Shown here: piece after piece, positions 5,507 through 12,392 of the stretch
Position numbering within the stretch: the first letter of the stretch is position 1
How the letters are laid out: each line of letters begins with the position of its first letter
Assembly (NCBI GenBank): GCA_038250235.1
Contig: JBBSCO010000054.1
Location: 1-19,816 of the forward strand
Direction of reading: 5' to 3'
DNA: 19,816 nt
Source: JAAUTS01 sp038250235
GTDB lineage: Bacteria; Verrucomicrobiota; Verrucomicrobiia; Methylacidiphilales; JAAUTS01
Translations under genes and position numbers: made by a program
Notes under the pieces: model-generated
What the model was told of the DNA's origin: nothing
The model's database searches: none
Seen by the model: only the letters and a program-made list of their open reading frames with translations

Positions 5507-5866
5507 ATGGTTCGCGATGCCTCCATTCCGGTGCTTCTTGAGCTGCTGTCCTTTCTCGATTCCCCCTCCGAACCTGTCTATGCCCGTGCCATGTTCGGCG
5601 GCCATCTGATCTACTGTGGCGAGGCCGCGTTTGTTCTTGTTGCCGACGGCATGGCCTACCTGAAAACTGATGATCTCAACCGGGTCGATTTTCAAAAAGC
5701 TGGAGGAGAACCTTTTGTTTACGGGAAAAACGGCAAAGATGTGGTGATGTCCTTTTGGACGCCGCCGGCGGGAAGCCTGGATTCAGCATCAAAGATCCGG
5801 CCTTGGGCCGAATCCGCAGTGGCTGCTGCGAAAAGGGCCTCGAGGAAAAAAAAGAAAAGGCGCTGA
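5507..5866 (+). CDS. TfoX N-terminal-domain (TfoX/Sxy family) protein
   Basis: The protein has 119 residues. It carries the TfoX_N signature: RAMFGGHLIYCGEAAFVLVA (about 27-46), AYLKTDDLNRVDF, EPFVYGKNGKDVVMSFWTPP and a final PWAESAVAAAKRA helix followed by a very basic KKKKRR tail. TfoX/Sxy proteins are known as competence regulators in gamma-proteobacteria. Elsewhere the N-domain proteins are widespread and mostly uncharacterised, so no competence role is claimed. It has no TfoX_C domain; a lone TfoX_C gene lies in the cassette array at 1485-1832. It probably forms an operon with the secreted protein upstream. Confidence 0.88.
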   Translation: MVRDASIPVLLELLSFLDSPSEPVYARAMFGGHLIYCGEAAFVLVADGMAYLKTDDLNRVDFQKAGGEPFVYGKNGKDVVMSFWTPPAGSLDSASKIRPWAESAVAAAKRASRKKKKRR

Positions 5867-5923
5867 TGTAATCGCCGATTCGCGGATTGCGTTCCCTGCT
5901 TTTTAATTTAGCTTTACCCCACT

Positions 5924-6313
5924 ATGACCGTCATGAACCGTATGCCCCTGATCAGCATTGTCTTCGGACTTCTCTTAAATTCCGTGTCCATCGTCACGTT
6001 TGTGATGAGCGGCAACCCAAGCTTCACCGTATGGATTCCCTCCATTGCCGGGGTGCCTATCCTGATCGCGGGTCTTATTGCCCAGAAAGCCGAGTTGTTG
6101 AAACATGCCATGCACGGTGCGGCCATGTTCGGCCTGCTGGGCTTTCTGGCTTCCGCCGGGAAGCTGGCAGGAACGGTGGCCAAAGGCGAATTCACCTGGA
6201 AACTGGCCACTGTCTCGCAGGTTCTGATGGCCCTGCTTTGCGGGGTCTTTGTCGCTCTCTGTGTCAAATCCTTCATCGAAGCACGCAAAGCCCGTCAGGC
6301 TGCGGCTTCCTGA
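5924..6313 (+). CDS. Small integral membrane protein
   Basis: A 129-residue protein has four hydrophobic segments: about residues 8-28 (LISIVFGLLLNSVSIVTFVM), 37-54, 63-84 (HAMHGAAMFGLLGFLASAGK) and 95-118. It ends in a short basic tail (IEARKARQAAAS). It is most likely an inner-membrane protein with both ends in the cytoplasm. I do not recognise a named family with confidence. A second possible start is the ATG at 5936; neither has a clear Shine-Dalgarno sequence. Its stop is one base from the stop of the convergent lipoprotein gene. Confidence 0.75.
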   Translation: MTVMNRMPLISIVFGLLLNSVSIVTFVMSGNPSFTVWIPSIAGVPILIAGLIAQKAELLKHAMHGAAMFGLLGFLASAGKLAGTVAKGEFTWKLATVSQVLMALLCGVFVALCVKSFIEARKARQAAAS

Positions 6314-6314
6314 G

Positions 6315-7313
6315 TTAATCACTAACGAACACTTCGATCGGATTCAGCCAACGCTGCTGGCTTCGTTCACAGAGCCGATACCATTCCTGGGTTGATCGGG
6401 TTCCGCTTGCAGCCATAAATGCGAGGGACAAGGCAGGGCTTTCTTCGTTGAAAACCTGACGCCACCGGTTTTTCTCGGCCGTGACAGGTTTGGGTTGAAG
6501 CAAGGTTCCGGCCCGAAACAGAAAGGCGGCATTCCAAGGAGGCGTTTTGGATCCTGCCCCGGCCAGCAGCCAGCGGGTGGAGAAGGGTTTAAGACTGTAG
6601 CCGCCCTCCTCCAGCTCAAAACCAAGGGGAGGAACTTGTGTTCCCCTGGGCCAGCGGATTTTTTCTATGTCTGAACGTATCATGGGATCATTCAAAGCCA
6701 CACTAAGCCTGTGATTGAAGATGTAGGCCTCCGACGATGCGCGCCACAAGGCCTTCTGCTCGACGATCACACGCAGGGGGCCTCCGCTGAGAATACGGTT
6801 CTGGGATTCCTTCGCCTTCAACCCGGGGAGAGTATAACCTGCCGACATAACGGAGGATTTAAGACCAGGAAGGAAGACTTGGATTTCTTCCGGGCCTTTG
6901 GAAACCAGCACGCGCGAGGGGGTCTCGATGGAGACCAGATCGTTATCAAGAAAAACCTTGAAACCACTTTCAGGGGGCGGGGTCCCCTTTCCCGACTCTA
7001 TGCGGACAACAGACGTTTCCCAGGGAGCAAGACTAACCTGAAAATAGAGCTCATCAGGTTTGCCGTCGCCGTCAAGATCATCCCTCTGGGAAGGGACAGG
7101 CTGTCCCGCCTCATCGCTGAGAGTGACGGCATGCTCCCTGACCCAGACCGGGAGCCTGGCCATGGAAACGACCACCCCTTCGTTGATGCGCTGCAGATCA
7201 ATGGGATTACTGACGATGAGGATGACGGGCTTGTTCTGATAGGAGCAGGAAGCCAGAAATAAAAACAGGCTCGCCGACACCACGCCTTTCCAGGCCCTCA
7301 GACACATGACCAT
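6315..7313 (-). CDS. Lipoprotein with a DUF4861-like N-terminal region
   Basis: The protein has 332 residues. The signal ends in a lipobox, L-A-S-C, with the lipidated cysteine at residue 23. The start of the mature region, VSNPIDLQRINEGVVV followed by PSQRDDLDGDGKPDELYFQV, has the 'NPLD-R-E' and 'PSQ-D-DGDGK-DEL-F' blocks that I associate with DUF4861 domains, found in bacteria that use polysaccharides. The remaining part is beta-rich and not recognised. ATG 7313 has AGGA 7-8 nt upstream. The gene lies 43 bp after the AraC-type regulator on the same strand, so the two are probably cotranscribed. It may act on or bind a carbohydrate at the outer membrane; this is inference. Confidence 0.7.
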   Translation of the reverse strand: MVMCLRAWKGVVSASLFLFLASCSYQNKPVILIVSNPIDLQRINEGVVVSMARLPVWVREHAVTLSDEAGQPVPSQRDDLDGDGKPDELYFQVSLAPWETSVVRIESGKGTPPPESGFKVFLDNDLVSIETPSRVLVSKGPEEIQVFLPGLKSSVMSAGYTLPGLKAKESQNRILSGGPLRVIVEQKALWRASSEAYIFNHRLSVALNDPMIRSDIEKIRWPRGTQVPPLGFELEEGGYSLKPFSTRWLLAGAGSKTPPWNAAFLFRAGTLLQPKPVTAEKNRWRQVFNEESPALSLAFMAASGTRSTQEWYRLCERSQQRWLNPIEVFVSD

Positions 7314-7356
7314 ACCTGATCCTAAACCAGTCTTCGCCCCCGATGCAACAAGACTG

Positions 7357-8217
7357 CTATGGGATTGCCCCTCTGTTCAAGCGGTAGGTTTTCCGGTAGT
7401 CCCTCGGGGACACTCCGTGCTCCAGATGAAAGCGGCGGGAAAAGTATAACTCATCCCGGAATCCCACCTGCGCGGCCAGTTCCCGGATCGGCATCCGGCT
7501 TTCCACCAGAAGACGGCAGGCCTTGTGCATACGAAGTTCCTGAAGATACCGGGCAGGAGGAAGATCAAAAATGTCCAGCCAACGCCTGCGAAAAGTCGGT
7601 TCTGACATGCCATGGCGCATGGCCAGTTCACGCCAATCCACGGATTCAGAAAGTCGTCGCTCCACTTCGACCAGCACCGCCTGCATACGGGTTCCGGAAG
7701 GTTCTAAGGACCGCTGATGCAGTCGGGTTTCGAGGATCAGCCGCTCCGCGACACGATCCATACGATCCACCACCGATTCCGGATCGCGCGAGCGCGCCAG
7801 AACACCGATCTCGCTCAAAGGCCCGGCCAGATTCTCGGGATCAGTAATGGGCCAGACAGGCAGATCAACATCAATAAGCCCGTTTTTCCTGAGTCGGCCG
7901 AAATCAGATTTTTGGTAAATAAGATAGAGTTCGTCCCATCCTTCTTCCAAGGATAAAGGCCCGTATTCGACATATTCCCCAGGCCATTGGGTGATGACAC
8001 AGGGAGACTCTACTTTCCAGGTTTTTCCCAAGCGCCTGAATTCGCCACGTCCACGGAGGACGAGCGAGAAATTACAGGTATTAAAACGGTGCCGGGTCCA
8101 ATGATTCTTTTTCCGAACAAAATCCATGGAAACCAGGTGGAAGGGGGCAGGAAACTTTCTCGAATAGGGAGCCCAGTGCTTGATCAAAAAGTCCATGTTT
8201 TTGAAAATCGCTTCCAT
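7357..8217 (-). CDS. AraC-family transcriptional regulator
   Basis: The protein has 286 residues. The C-terminal third carries two helix-turn-helix units of the AraC/XylS type: WRELAMRHGMSEPTFRRRW, then IRELAAQVGFRDELYFSRRF followed by the GVSPRDYRK end block. The N-terminal part contains an FSLVLRGRGEFRR strand pair and a GEYVEYGPL segment, consistent with a cupin-like effector-binding domain. Such regulators sense a sugar or a sugar-derived ligand and usually activate neighbouring genes. ATG 8217 is chosen because GGAG lies 8 nt before it; a GTG at 8238 is less likely. It is divergent from the ThuA-like gene, with 39 bp between start codons, so it may control both arms. Confidence 0.9.
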   Translation of the reverse strand: MEAIFKNMDFLIKHWAPYSRKFPAPFHLVSMDFVRKKNHWTRHRFNTCNFSLVLRGRGEFRRLGKTWKVESPCVITQWPGEYVEYGPLSLEEGWDELYLIYQKSDFGRLRKNGLIDVDLPVWPITDPENLAGPLSEIGVLARSRDPESVVDRMDRVAERLILETRLHQRSLEPSGTRMQAVLVEVERRLSESVDWRELAMRHGMSEPTFRRRWLDIFDLPPARYLQELRMHKACRLLVESRMPIRELAAQVGFRDELYFSRRFHLEHGVSPRDYRKTYRLNRGAIP

Positions 8218-8258
8218 TCCTTTCTCCAGACTTCCCACTATTTTAAATATTGATCAAT
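8218..8258. promoter_or_regulatory. Compact divergent control region with palindrome
   Basis: Only 39 bp separate the start codons of the AraC-type gene and the ThuA-like gene. The right half is AT-rich (TTTTAAATATTGATCAATG) and ends in the perfect 10-bp palindrome ATTGATCAAT (8249-8258), which includes the first two bases of the thuA-like start codon. No Shine-Dalgarno sequence precedes that start. The palindrome may be an operator, or chance in AT-rich DNA. Confidence 0.4.
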
Positions 8259-8907
8259 GAAAAAATCACCTCAAGCCCTGCTCATTCATGGGGGATGGTC
8301 TGGGCATCATCCTGAAAAGATTGTCCAGCTTTTTGCCAATGCCCTCGGGGCTCATGGAGTTGAAACCCACATCGAATCCTCCCTCGACTGTCTTGCTGAC
8401 ACCGAAACCCTCAAAACCTACGACCTGATTTTCCCCTGCTGGACCATGGGCCAGCTCAGCGACGCGCAAGGCAAAGGACTCCAGGAAGCCGTGCGTTCCG
8501 GAGTCGGACTCGGAGGCATCCATGGGGGCATGGGCGATGCCTTTCGCGGCAATCTGGATTACGAATGGATGACCGGCGGCCATTTTGTCGGCCACCCGTA
8601 TGTTGGCGATTACGACGTGGACATTCTGGATACCGGGCATTCCATCACGCAGGGGCTGCCTTCCCGGTTCGCCTACCGCTCAGAACAATATTACATGATG
8701 ATCGATCCCGGAATCTATGTCCTGGCCGATACCGAATACGTCTATGAAGGACGTTCCTGCCGGATGCCGGTGGCTTGGACCAAACACTGGGGACAAGGAA
8801 AGATCTTTTATTCCGCCCTGGGCCATCAACCCGAAGAGTTCAGCGACTTCCCCCACGCCCACACCCTAACGATTCAGGGCCTGCTCTGGGCCTCCCGTTC
8901 TGCCTGA
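8257..8907 (+). CDS. ThuA-like domain protein (trehalose utilisation family)
   Basis: The protein has 216 residues. It starts QALLIHGGWSGHHPEKI (residues 6-22), a class I glutamine amidotransferase-like fold. It then has YDLIFPCWTMGQLSD, the hallmark GGIHGGMGDAF (86-96), a GGHFVGHP block, a TEYVY strand and a W-x-K-x-W-G-x-GKIFYSALGHQ end, all typical of ThuA-like proteins. The family is named after a sinorhizobial trehalose-utilisation gene; its catalytic role is poorly defined, and members are commonly paired with Gfo/Idh/MocA oxidoreductases in sugar loci, as here. No signal peptide is seen, so it is cytoplasmic. The next gene begins 27 bp after its stop and is likely cotranscribed. Confidence 0.9.
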   Translation: MKKSPQALLIHGGWSGHHPEKIVQLFANALGAHGVETHIESSLDCLADTETLKTYDLIFPCWTMGQLSDAQGKGLQEAVRSGVGLGGIHGGMGDAFRGNLDYEWMTGGHFVGHPYVGDYDVDILDTGHSITQGLPSRFAYRSEQYYMMIDPGIYVLADTEYVYEGRSCRMPVAWTKHWGQGKIFYSALGHQPEEFSDFPHAHTLTIQGLLWASRSA

Positions 8908-8934
8908 CCCCCAACAACCTTCCTTCCCTTTTTT

Positions 8935-9969
8935 ATGACCACCTATACCTCACCCAAAGAAATCAAAGTCGGCGTCATCGGCTACGGCGGTGCCTTCAAC
9001 ATGGGCCGGGCCCACCTGAAAGAAATGCAGGCCGCCGGCATGACCCCCGTGGCCGTGGCCGAAGTCGATCCTTCCCGTCTGGCCGTGGCCACCCAGGATT
9101 ATCCCGGCATCCAGACCTATGGCTCCGTTGCGGCGATGTTAAAAAAGTCCGATGTCAATCTGGTGACCATCATCACACCCCACAACACCCACGCCACCCT
9201 GGCCCTGCAATGCCTCAAAGCCGACCGCCATGTGGTCTGCGAGAAACCCCTCGCCATCACGACGAAGGAATGTGATCTCATGATTGCCGAGGCGAAAAAG
9301 AATAAACGTGTTCTCAGCACTTATCACAACCGCCATTGGGACGGCTGGATTCTACGCGCCGTGGAACAGATCAAAAAGAAAAAGGTCATCGGCGATGTCT
9401 TCCGCGTCGAGGCTCACATGGGCGGTTACAGCAGGCCCGGCGACTGGTGGCGGGGTAGCCGCAGCATCTCCGGCGGCATCCTCTATGACTGGGGGGTTCA
9501 TCTTCTGGAATACACCCTGCAGTTGATCGATTCAGAAATCACCGAAGTCAGTGGCCATGCCAAGGCGGGATTCTGGGCTCCGCAAACCAAATGGAAAAAA
9601 GACAGCATTGAGGACGAAGGCTTTGCCACGGTGCGCTTTAAAAACGGGGCCTGGGCCAACCTGACTATCACCCACCTCGACTCAAACCCCAAGCCCAGCA
9701 TGCTGGAGATCACTGGAACCAAAGGATCCTATCTGATCGACTGGAGCGAGTACACGCTTATCCGCCACGTCGATGGGGTCAAAATCCGTGAAACAGGCAA
9801 ACACTACGAAAGCCAAAGCGTTCTGTTTTACAAAAACATCGCCAACCATCTGACCAAGGGCACGCCTCTGATCATCACGCCGGAGTGGTCACGGCGTCCG
9901 ATCCATATTCTGGATCTGGCTGTGCAGAGTGCCAAGCTGGGGAAAGCTCTTCCAGCACGTTATACTTAG
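8935..9969 (+). CDS. Gfo/Idh/MocA-family NAD(P)-dependent oxidoreductase
   Basis: The protein has 344 residues. The N-terminal Rossmann domain shows KVGVIGYGGAFNMG (11-24), an acidic residue at the end of the second strand (VAEVD) and the CEKPL motif (102-106) whose lysine contributes to catalysis in the family. The C-terminal domain carries GGILYDWGVH (180-189), with the aspartate and histidine of the usual G-G-x-x-x-D-x-G-x-H active-site block. Members oxidise or reduce sugars and inositols; the substrate cannot be read from sequence. It has no Tat or Sec signal, so it acts in the cytoplasm. It is the second gene of the arm that starts with the ThuA-like gene, and both are probably controlled by the divergent AraC-type regulator. 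Confidence 0.93.
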   Translation: MTTYTSPKEIKVGVIGYGGAFNMGRAHLKEMQAAGMTPVAVAEVDPSRLAVATQDYPGIQTYGSVAAMLKKSDVNLVTIITPHNTHATLALQCLKADRHVVCEKPLAITTKECDLMIAEAKKNKRVLSTYHNRHWDGWILRAVEQIKKKKVIGDVFRVEAHMGGYSRPGDWWRGSRSISGGILYDWGVHLLEYTLQLIDSEITEVSGHAKAGFWAPQTKWKKDSIEDEGFATVRFKNGAWANLTITHLDSNPKPSMLEITGTKGSYLIDWSEYTLIRHVDGVKIRETGKHYESQSVLFYKNIANHLTKGTPLIITPEWSRRPIHILDLAVQSAKLGKALPARYT

Positions 9970-9971
9970 CC

Positions 9972-10361
9972 TTACCCGCGCAAATAATCCGGCAAACAGG
10001 GTTTGAGTCCGGGGAGTTTGGTCAACTGTGTTCCAGTTGGGGTATGGGGATATGGAATTGCGCAAAAAATGGCCCGCAAATTCATTATCAGACGCCAGGC
10101 CGCCTCGACTTCCGACTCCATCGCCTGACGCATGGTGGCCATTTTCCGGTAATAAGAGGTAAGCAGAATGGCAGTCTCTTCCGGAACCTCCTCATTTTCC
10201 GTTAAAAATTCCAGCACCATTCCCGCCGCACAGACCGGAAACTGTCGGCCCGTTTATTCATCAACCACCGTGTCAGGGCCCGCCAACTCGTGGCGATACC
10301 AGCCATCGACCAGATCACCCAGCGACAAAAGTCTGTAGGGCCTGCCCGAACGGTATACCAT
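9972..10361 (-). pseudogene. Small hypothetical gene broken by one in-frame stop
   Basis: On the minus strand a frame opens at ATG 10361 (MVYRSGRPYRLLSLGDLVDG) with GGA 10 nt upstream. It is stopped by TAA at 10254-10256 after 35 codons, and continues in the same frame to TAA at 9972. The continuation includes VLEFLTENEEVPEETAILLT and a helix rich in Met/Glu/Arg. Both parts have protein-like composition, so a single ancestral gene of about 129 codons with one nonsense change, or a sequencing error, fits. A restart at ATG 10220 would give an 82-residue product. I do not recognise the family. It converges on the Gfo/Idh/MocA gene. The stretch 10362-10507 holds no gene that I can see. Confidence 0.4.
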
Positions 10362-10507
10362 AAATCACTTTTCCAGAAGAAGAGGGTATATTGGCATCAT
10401 CACTTTATGCATCAAATAGGCCAAACAACTGACAGGCATTTAAATAAAAATACCGGCCTATCTATTGAAAGCTTGGCGATCATCTTGTGAATTGCTGGAC
10501 TCCATTC

Positions 10508-10924
10508 ATGAAATCTTTCAGAAAAGAACTCTGGTTCCAACTTCCACAACGCCGGGCTTTCGTGAATATTACTTCCCAGGTCGAGGAATGTCTGAGCGAA
10601 AGCTCCATTCAGGAAGGCCTCTGTCTGGTCAACGCCATGCACATCAGTGCCAGTGTCTTCATTAATGACAATGAGTCCGGACTCCACCAAGACTTCGAAG
10701 TCTGGCTGGAGAAGCTCGCCCCGGAAAAGCCCCACTCCCAGTACAAGCATAACGGCTACGAGGACAATGCCGATGCCCACTTGAAGAGAACCATCATGGG
10801 ACGCGAAGTCGTCGTAGCCGTCACAAAGGGGAAACTCGATTTCGGACCATGGGAACAGCTTTTTTATGGGGAATTCGATGGGAAACGGGAAAAAAGGGTT
10901 TTGGTCAAAATAATTGGGGAATAA
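10508..10924 (+). CDS. YjbQ family protein (UPF0047)
   Basis: The 138-residue protein matches the YjbQ/UPF0047 family end to end: a GLCLVNAMHISASVFINDNE block (37-56) with His45, a DFEVWLEKLAP helix, YKHNGYEDNADAHLKRTIMG (79-98) and DFGPWEQLFYGEFDGKREKR (111-130). Family members are trimeric beta-rich proteins with conserved His, Asp and Glu residues that suggest a metal or phosphate site. E. coli YjbQ has a weak thiamine-phosphate synthase activity, and the physiological role is not settled. ATG 10508 is chosen over a GTG at 10487 because the family starts near it. No operon partner is evident. Confidence 0.92.
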   Translation: MKSFRKELWFQLPQRRAFVNITSQVEECLSESSIQEGLCLVNAMHISASVFINDNESGLHQDFEVWLEKLAPEKPHSQYKHNGYEDNADAHLKRTIMGREVVVAVTKGKLDFGPWEQLFYGEFDGKREKRVLVKIIGE

Positions 10925-11000
10925 AAAACTCACTATTGTCACATTAGGTCTATGGACTCAAAACTTAACATGGTTTACCATCCAAGAGCGTCTGCGTTTT

Positions 11001-11030
11001 GGCCCTCTTTGATCCAGAGGCCCTCTTCTT
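11001..11030 (+). terminator. Weak hairpin ahead of the efflux operon
   Basis: GGCCCTCT and AGAGGCC pair around a TTGATCC loop with one bulged C, followed by CCCTCTTCTT, which is only a poor T-run. It may end transcription from the YjbQ gene or be part of the leader of the tolC-like gene, whose ATG lies 16 nt further on. Confidence 0.25.
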
Positions 11031-11045
11031 AGTACTGCCTACTTC

Positions 11046-12392
11046 ATGATGGATTTTCGTACAGGCTGGCTTGGACTGGTGCTTTTGGCATCCCTCTCTG
11101 CTGTGCAAGCGCCAGCACAGGCGCAGACTTCTCCAAATCCACCCGCCGTCCGTGTCCTCACGTTGCAGGATTGCTACACTCTGGCACTGACCCGAAGCGA
11201 AACCCTGGCCATCAGCCGCGAGGAAATCAAAATCGCCGAGGCCCAGTATTGGCAGGCTGTCAGTGCGCTATTCCCCCAGATCAGTTTTTCCCTTTCGGAA
11301 AGAATCCAAAACAGTGCCGGGAGCTCCATTTCCGGCGGGGGTGATTCCGGCGGGCGCCGCGACCGTATCGAGGGCCGTCTCAGTTTCACGCAAACCCTTT
11401 TCAGTGGTTTCCGCGAATTCAACACCGCTGCCTCCCTACAGGCCCTAAAACGCAGTCAGACGGAACAACTTAAACGTGACCGCCAACTCCTTTATCTGGA
11501 TGGTGCTACGCTCTTTTACCAGGTTCTTAGCCAGGAAAACGATCTGCGGATATTGGACGAGATCGTGGCAAACCTGGAAGCCTTGCGCCAGGAATTGCAG
11601 GAACGTGTGAATCTTGGCCGTTCACGGCGCGGGGATATCCTGGCCGCAGAGACCCAACTGGCGGATTACCAAACCGTCCGTGAACAGGTGAAAGGAATGT
11701 CAGGCGCCAGCCGCGAATTGCTTTCTTTTCTCATTGGAGTCCCTTCGGATCGTTACCAGTTGAAAGACACCATGACTTTGCCTGAAACAGAGAAGCTGGA
11801 TGCCTATTTATGGCGCAGCGGCGCACGGCCCGACATCACCGCAGCGGCTGAGTCTTCCACAGCAGCGGAACGTGAGTTGTCGGCCAGCAAGGGTGCCCTC
11901 CTCCCCACAGTAACGGCATCCGGGAACTTCCTGGCCCTGGAAGAACCCGAGCGGCAACAGGAATGGGACATCCTGATCAGCGCAACGATTCCCGTTTTCG
12001 ACGGTGGGTTGCGTATCGCCCAAGTGAAAGAAAAGGAAGCTGCGCTCCGCAGCACCCGCCTGAGTTTCTCCCGTGCAAGACGTCTGGCCGAGTCCGAAGT
12101 CCGGCAGACCTACAACACCTTCATCTACTCCGCCAGCCAGTATGTGGCCCTGCAAAAGGCCCTTAGGACCGCCAGGGAAAATTACGAGGTGCAGAAAAGC
12201 GACTACGGCCTGGGCCGGACAAGTAATCTGGATGTGCTCAATGCCCTGTTCAATTACAACAACTTTCAGCGTCGGGAAAAAAGCCTGGAATTACAACTAC
12301 GCAGTAACCTCGTCGCATTGCAAGTCGCCGCCGGTGAGCCAGAGCAAAATTCCGAAACGCGAAGCGTAAAACGCGAAACTTCCCAGCCATGA
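11046..12392 (+). CDS. TolC-family outer membrane efflux protein
   Basis: The protein has 448 residues with a Sec signal (cleavage likely near AQAQ, residue 27). The two repeated halves of the outer-membrane factor family are visible. The first is LTLQDCYTLALTRSETLAIS with LFPQISFSLSERI and LSFTQTLFSGFREFN. The second is RPDITAAAESSTAAERELSA with GALLPTVTASGNF, ISATIPVFDGGLR and long helices to YGLGRTSNLDVLNALFNYNN. Such proteins form trimeric beta-barrels with a periplasmic helical tunnel that exports the pump's substrates. Its stop overlaps the start of the RND gene (ATGA), so the two are coupled. The last 15 or so residues are encoded by a short-word repeat rich in CGCGAA and look like an added tail. 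No clear ribosome site precedes the ATG. Confidence 0.93.
   Translation: MMDFRTGWLGLVLLASLSAVQAPAQAQTSPNPPAVRVLTLQDCYTLALTRSETLAISREEIKIAEAQYWQAVSALFPQISFSLSERIQNSAGSSISGGGDSGGRRDRIEGRLSFTQTLFSGFREFNTAASLQALKRSQTEQLKRDRQLLYLDGATLFYQVLSQENDLRILDEIVANLEALRQELQERVNLGRSRRGDILAAETQLADYQTVREQVKGMSGASRELLSFLIGVPSDRYQLKDTMTLPETEKLDAYLWRSGARPDITAAAESSTAAERELSASKGALLPTVTASGNFLALEEPERQQEWDILISATIPVFDGGLRIAQVKEKEAALRSTRLSFSRARRLAESEVRQTYNTFIYSASQYVALQKALRTARENYEVQKSDYGLGRTSNLDVLNALFNYNNFQRREKSLELQLRSNLVALQVAAGEPEQNSETRSVKRETSQP

Noticed and set aside
6711..7262. Plus-strand frame of 183 codons opposite the lipoprotein gene
   Set aside because: The minus strand has a lipobox, a ribosome site and conserved blocks; the plus frame is a shadow.
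10412..10942. Minus-strand frame of 176 codons opposite the YjbQ gene
   Set aside because: The plus-strand YjbQ family match is complete and clear; the opposite frame has no family features.
10925..11045. Sigma-70 promoter for the efflux operon from TTGTCA at 10936-10941
   Set aside because: No acceptable -10 hexamer lies 16 to 18 bp downstream, so no promoter is called.
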